Source: Gammaproteobacteria bacterium (lineage in GTDB: Bacteria > Pseudomonadota > Gammaproteobacteria > SZUA-229). Taken from it: DNA of 64,000 nucleotides. Each line of letters begins with the position of its first letter. The stretch's first letter is position 1. The position numbers were made by a program, and so were the translations under genes. This document shows positions 59,476 to 64,000 of the stretch, in pieces. The notes beneath the pieces were generated by a model. That model searched no databases. It saw only the letters and a list, made by a program, of their open reading frames with translations, and was not told the origin of the DNA. The stretch lies in NCBI GenBank assembly GCA_015488885.1, contig WFMW01000066.1, positions 1-64,000 of the forward strand, in the 5' to 3' direction.

Positions 59476-59868
59476 TTAAACTTTTCCCATGGCAGCAAAA
59501 CTTTTGATGAATGGCCCTGCCATACGAGGGTCTGAAATCATGGCTTTAAAATCACCTGTTTTGAATTTCATTTTGCCAGTGGTAAAAGCTAAACCTAAAC
59601 CCGTCATGCCTATGCCTTTGGCTAACCACTTATCCCAGTTTTTCTGTTCGGCGCGTATATCCCAGTTCAGGACGCGGCCATCATAAGCACCGGCTTCAGT
59701 TACTTCACCATTAACAACGTTAATAAAGCCTAAACAGCTATCATCATGTGGGAAGCCGTAGCCAATCGTTGAGTTAAAGTTAATTTTTGCCAGTGCTTCA
59801 TGAAGCGCTGGTTCTGCATTCCACTTTTCCTGAAAACCTTTCATCCAGGCATCATCAAATAAAGCCAT
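59476..59868 (-). CDS. SCP2 sterol-binding-like protein
   Basis: MALFDDAWMKGFQEKWNAEPALHEALAKINF...MKFKTGDFKAMISDPRMAGPFIKSFAAM; SCP2-like C-terminus. Confidence 0.65.
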   Translation of the reverse strand: MALFDDAWMKGFQEKWNAEPALHEALAKINFNSTIGYGFPHDDSCLGFINVVNGEVTEAGAYDGRVLNWDIRAEQKNWDKWLAKGIGMTGLGLAFTTGKMKFKTGDFKAMISDPRMAGPFIKSFAAMGKV

Positions 59869-60135
59869 TTTATCTCTCCGCATTTATTGGGCTAATCTTA
59901 TTTCTGTATCTACCTGGTAAACAAAAATAATGCCCGCCGGGTAGAAGGTAATAAAATATAAAGTTATTGTGTTCTTTTAAAATATTAATACGTTTTTTTA
60001 TCTAACCATTTGGAATACTAACATAAGCGAATCTATATCGAAAGAGATAGAAATAAAAATCAACTCTCTACTCAGCATTCAGGCTAACAATGTTATTTCT
60101 TAATAAGAGGCAGTCTAAACAAGGCGGGATGTTGC

Positions 60136-60744
60136 CTATTTTAATTCCATGGAGATGGCATTAATATTATGCCGGCGTAGTATTTTCTGGTTACGATAGA
60201 GTTGCCTGGTATTGGGGTAGGGGCCGGTGCGTACGCGATGCCATGGGTGATTATTGACCATGACATGTTGAATATTGGCCTGTAGCCCAAAAAAAGCCAG
60301 TTTGGCTTTGAGCTTTTCTGCATCACTCAGATTCTGAAAAGAGCCAATCTGTAAGATATATTTCTTGCCGGTTGGTGTATGTGCCTGAGTTTTTTTATTT
60401 TTTATCTTTGGTGGCTGGGTTTCAGATTCGGGGATTAATACCTCCATACCACGCAATAAAGTGTAGAAGGTATATTTTGGTGGTTTTTTTGCTGTATTAT
60501 CAGCTTTCCTGTCAACCTTATGTTGCTGTGAGTGCGGTTTTTTTGCCGACTTGAGTTTATTTAATTCTGCACTGACCGCAGTTTTAAAGGAGGTTCCTGA
60601 GGCAGGTTGTTTGTCCAGATAAACAATAAATGCGACAAATAGACCAATGGTAAGTCCGGCCAGTAACCACAGATAGCCAGGTAGCATTTTTTTCTGTTTG
60701 CGTTTTTTTCTGGCTTTGTAGGTGGCAGGCATATTTTTATCCAC
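60136..60744 (-). CDS. SPOR domain protein (FtsN-like)
   Basis: Cytoplasmic basic tail, TM, linker, SPOR KYILQIGSFQNLSDAEKLKAKLAFFGLQANIQ...WHRVRTGPY. Confidence 0.9.
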   Translation of the reverse strand: MDKNMPATYKARKKRKQKKMLPGYLWLLAGLTIGLFVAFIVYLDKQPASGTSFKTAVSAELNKLKSAKKPHSQQHKVDRKADNTAKKPPKYTFYTLLRGMEVLIPESETQPPKIKNKKTQAHTPTGKKYILQIGSFQNLSDAEKLKAKLAFFGLQANIQHVMVNNHPWHRVRTGPYPNTRQLYRNQKILRRHNINAISMELK

Positions 60745-62502
60745 CTACATTTTTTCTGGTGCGCTCACACCCAGTAAAGTCAGCCCGTTGGATAACACCT
60801 GCCGGGTCGCTAAAATCAGATTCAGGCGTGCGTTGCGTAAATTTTTATCCTCAATAATAAAATGATGGGCGTTATAGTAAGCATGCAGAAGGTTGGCGAG
60901 TTCACGTAAATAGTGTGCCAGCAAATGGGGTTCGGCATTACAGGCAGACTTGTGGATAATATCCGGGTAGGCAGCCAGTTTGGTCATAAGTTCGGTTTCA
61001 TGTTTTTCGGTCAGCTTATGTAAATTTTTATTGCCCGTGTCTGGCTTATGCTGTAACTGTTTTTCTTTAAGCTGGGTCATAACGCTGCAAATGCGTGCAT
61101 GAGCATATTGAATATAATATACCGGATTGTCATTGCTTTGCGATTTGGCCAGATCAAGGTCAAAATCCATATGTTGTTCGCATTTGCGCATCACATAAAA
61201 AAAGCGGGCTGCATCGGTGCCAACTTCTTCACGTAGTTGACGTAAGGTCACAAAGGAACCTGATCGTGTTGACATGGGAACACGTTCGCCGTGGCGATAC
61301 AGGTTGGCAAACTGCACCAGTAAAATAGTCAGTTTGTCTGCGGATTCGCCGAGTGCAGAGATAGCCGCTTTCACCCGCGCCACATAGCCGTGATGGTCGG
61401 CTCCCCAGATATTAATCACCCGCTGATAGCCGCGCTGAAATTTGTCCAGATGGTAGGCGATATCTGAAGCAAAATAGGTATGGGTGCCATTATCACGGAT
61501 AATGACACGGTCTTTTTCGTCGCCAAACCGGGTTGACAGAAACCACTGTGCACCCTGACGTTCTTCGATGTAACCGGCCTGTTGCAGTTGCTCAACGGCC
61601 TGGGTGATTAAGCCGCGGTCTGCCAGGGTCTGTTCGCTGTACCAGTTTTCAAATATGACGCCGAATTCTTCCAGATCCTGGCGGATATCAGCAAGAATAC
61701 TGCTTAAACCGGCGTTAAAAATAATCTGATAATTATCCTTGCCGAGTAATTCGCGGGCACGAGTGATGAGCGCGTCAATGTAAAGTTCCCGGTCACCGCC
61801 TTCAGCTTCATCAGTCGGAAGTTTCTGTATTACTACTTCGGCTGTTTGTACAAATTTCGTCTGATGAGCCTGTTTGATCTGTTCCGCAATATCAAAAATA
61901 TAGGCTTCACTTTTGTAGCCATTACTGGGGAACGGAAGTTTGATATCAAAGGATTGCAGATAACGTATCCAGATACTGACAGCGAGAATATTCATCTGCC
62001 GACCGGCATCATTGACATAATATTCACAGTCAACTTCATAACCGGTGGCACGCATTAACGCTGCCAATGTGGCACCATAAGCTGCACCGCGCCCGTGTCC
62101 AACATGCAGCGGGCCAGTCGGATTGGCAGAAACAAATTCCAGTTGAACTCTTTCGCCACCGCCAGCCTGGCTGTGACCATAATGGGTTTTCTGTTGCAGA
62201 ATCTGCCGAATAACATCCAGCGACCTTGCTTCTGCCTGATAAAAATTAATAAATCCAGGCCCGGCGATTTCAGCTTTAGTCACTGCCGGGTCAGCAGGCA
62301 GATAGTTGATAATATGTTGTGCAATATCGCGTGGTGACATGGCGGCCTGTTTTGCCAGCGTCATGGCAATATTGCTGCTAAAGTCACCAAAACGGGCATC
62401 TCTGGTACGGCTAACCTGAATGGCAGGCAGGGTTTTTATTATATTTTCGTTCACCAGTGTCTGTAAAGACTGCTGGAGCAAAGCTTCGATTTTCTGTTTC
62501 AA
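60745..62502 (-). CDS. argS: Arginyl-tRNA synthetase
   Basis: VSANPTGPLHVGHGRGAAYGATLAALMRATG (HIGH region), DALM-type C-terminus. Confidence 0.97.
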   Translation of the reverse strand: MKQKIEALLQQSLQTLVNENIIKTLPAIQVSRTRDARFGDFSSNIAMTLAKQAAMSPRDIAQHIINYLPADPAVTKAEIAGPGFINFYQAEARSLDVIRQILQQKTHYGHSQAGGGERVQLEFVSANPTGPLHVGHGRGAAYGATLAALMRATGYEVDCEYYVNDAGRQMNILAVSIWIRYLQSFDIKLPFPSNGYKSEAYIFDIAEQIKQAHQTKFVQTAEVVIQKLPTDEAEGGDRELYIDALITRARELLGKDNYQIIFNAGLSSILADIRQDLEEFGVIFENWYSEQTLADRGLITQAVEQLQQAGYIEERQGAQWFLSTRFGDEKDRVIIRDNGTHTYFASDIAYHLDKFQRGYQRVINIWGADHHGYVARVKAAISALGESADKLTILLVQFANLYRHGERVPMSTRSGSFVTLRQLREEVGTDAARFFYVMRKCEQHMDFDLDLAKSQSNDNPVYYIQYAHARICSVMTQLKEKQLQHKPDTGNKNLHKLTEKHETELMTKLAAYPDIIHKSACNAEPHLLAHYLRELANLLHAYYNAHHFIIEDKNLRNARLNLILATRQVLSNGLTLLGVSAPEKM

Positions 62503-62635
62503 TGGACTGGTTTCAGGTATTTTTCAAGGCGTGTAATTATACGTTAAACGGACAGGAAAGTTAGCAGTTAAAAGTAAAGGACATAGCAGGGTTTTGTCTT
62601 TTATCTTTAACGGCTAACGACCAACAATGTTTTAG

Positions 62636-64000
62636 CTAAAAAGTATCATAAGGATCCACATCGATCGACCAGCGTACTTTTCTGGCAGATTTTATTTTTC
62701 GCAGAAGGGGCAGACGGTATGACAGTAGTTGATGTAAAGGTTTTCGCTCTCTGGCCTGGAGCATCAGTTGATAACGATAACGCCCGGCACGGCGTTCCAT
62801 CGGTGCGGGTAATGGGCCAAAAATATCCAGCTGAATATTGTTGCCGGTTTTAAACTGCGCGACAGCATCACTGAGAAACTGGCGGGCGTCATCACGGTAA
62901 ATAGCATCACTTCTGATTAATATCAGATGCGTGCAGGGTGGTAGTCCGGTTGCTTTACGTTCAGCCAGTGCGCTGGTGGCAAATTTTTCATAACCCTGAT
63001 GCAATAAGGTCTGTAATAAAGGATGCTCGGGGTGGTGAGTTTGAATCAGCACTTCGCCGGGTTTATCAGCACGCCCGGCGCGCCCGGATACCTGTGTAAT
63101 CAACTGTGCCAGATGTTCTGCAGCACGAAAATCGGTGCTGTATAAGGCCTGGTCGCTGTCAACAATGGCGACCAGGGTGACACCGGGAAAATCATGACCT
63201 TTAGCAAGCATCTGGGTACCAACCAGAATAGCGCTTTCACCACTATGTGCCTGCTGAAGTTTTTCTGCCAGTTTGCCTTTATTGCGGGTGGTATCACGGT
63301 CAATACGGCTAACCTGAAGCTGAGGAAAAGATGTCTGTAAAACGTTTTCAATACGCTCCGTCCCACTACCCATGGCGATAATCTCACTGCTGCCGCAGTT
63401 GGTGCACTTTACAGGTACCGGGCGTTGTATGCCGCAATGATGACAAAGTAGCCGCTGATGTTTTTTATGGTACGTCATATTCGCGTCACAGCGCGGGCAT
63501 TGTGTTGTCCAGCCACAATGGTGACACAACAGCAGTGGCGCAAAGCCACGTCGGTTAATAAATAGCAGCACCTGGCCTTGCTGCTTGATGTGTTGTTTGA
63601 TGCTGGCCAGGAGCGCATCGGATAAACCTTCGTGTAAGGGTTGATTGCACAAATTAATTAACTGGATGGAGGGCAGGGGACGTTGATTGGGGCGTTGCCG
63701 TAAATAATGCCCCTGATAACGTTGTTCATTAATATTGTGCAGCGTTTCAAGTGAAGGGGTTGCCGAGCCGAGTATCACCGGGCAGTGTTGCTGCCTGGCG
63801 CGTACTATCGACAGGTCGCGGGCGTTATATCGAAAACCGTCCTGCTGTTTATAGGAGCCATCATGCTCTTCATCAACAATAATCATTCCCAGCTCTGGCA
63901 TGGGGGTAAAAATGGACGAGCGCGTACCAATCACCACGTGAGCCTTGCCCGTGGAAGCGGCATACCAGGCAGTATAACGCTGGTTATCATTCAACCCTGA
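62636..64000 (-). CDS. priA: Primosomal protein N' (replication restart helicase), 5' part beyond window
   Basis: VVIGTRSSIFTPMPELGMIIVDEEHDGSYKQQDGFRYNARDLSIVRA; Zn-binding cysteines; VLVGTQMLAKGHDFPGVTLV. Confidence 0.96.
   Translation of the reverse strand, partial: SGLNDNQRYTAWYAASTGKAHVVIGTRSSIFTPMPELGMIIVDEEHDGSYKQQDGFRYNARDLSIVRARQQHCPVILGSATPSLETLHNINEQRYQGHYLRQRPNQRPLPSIQLINLCNQPLHEGLSDALLASIKQHIKQQGQVLLFINRRGFAPLLLCHHCGWTTQCPRCDANMTYHKKHQRLLCHHCGIQRPVPVKCTNCGSSEIIAMGSGTERIENVLQTSFPQLQVSRIDRDTTRNKGKLAEKLQQAHSGESAILVGTQMLAKGHDFPGVTLVAIVDSDQALYSTDFRAAEHLAQLITQVSGRAGRADKPGEVLIQTHHPEHPLLQTLLHQGYEKFATSALAERKATGLPPCTHLILIRSDAIYRDDARQFLSDAVAQFKTGNNIQLDIFGPLPAPMERRAGRYRYQLMLQARERKPLHQLLSYRLPLLRKIKSARKVRWSIDVDPYDTF

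Noticed and set aside
1-64000. CRISPR arrays, rRNA, tRNA, complete transposons
   Set aside because: No regularly spaced repeats, tRNA-like arms, rRNA signatures or transposase ORFs were recognised by reading; a tRNAscan-SE/ISfinder search was not possible.

Overview
The 64 kb window is gammaproteobacterial chromosome-like DNA of moderate GC, densely coding. No rRNA, tRNA or CRISPR array was recognised by eye. From left to right it holds: (1) a truncated acyl-AMP ligase, a cytochrome P450, an Sfp-type phosphopantetheinyl transferase and a DUF374 acyltransferase, followed by a complete arn (L-Ara4N lipid A) operon arnB-C-A-D-T-E-F; (2) recQ, a DsrC/TusE-like protein, a DJ-1 family gene, a YibQ-like deacetylase, ctpA, envC, an ArsR regulator plus rhodanese, secB, gpsA, trmL and a Sel1-repeat protein; (3) a ~19 kb MSHA/T4P/T2SS-like locus with a PrsR-like sigma54 activator, ExeA-SPOR ATPase, secretin, TPR protein, GspE, GspF, PilMN/O/P-like proteins, large prepilins, a PrsK-like histidine kinase, and an ABC-2 exporter split around a further prepilin; (4) a nitrogen block with ntrC, ntrB, glnA, a CDF transporter, and a narK / PP2C-Ser/Thr-kinase / mobA operon; (5) a cyclophilin, TetR, tusA, rmuC, a PerM-like gene, PilZ, an LplT-like MFS, an SCP2-like protein, a SPOR protein, argS and partial priA. 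The observations most worth checking are: sigma54 promoter matches in front of the pilus activator, the split-ABC prepilin, glnA, ntrB and narK; an ArsR protein with the two cysteines of SqrR/BigR-type persulfide sensors at the same 66-residue spacing, next to a rhodanese; a DsrC-like protein whose upstream C-terminal cysteine is displaced by two residues; a TetR gene with no ATG/GTG/TTG start in frame (candidate ATC start behind an SD-like sequence); a terminator-like hairpin in the glnA leader; and the unusual composition of the pilus-like locus. All family calls come from reading translated motifs; no database search was run.
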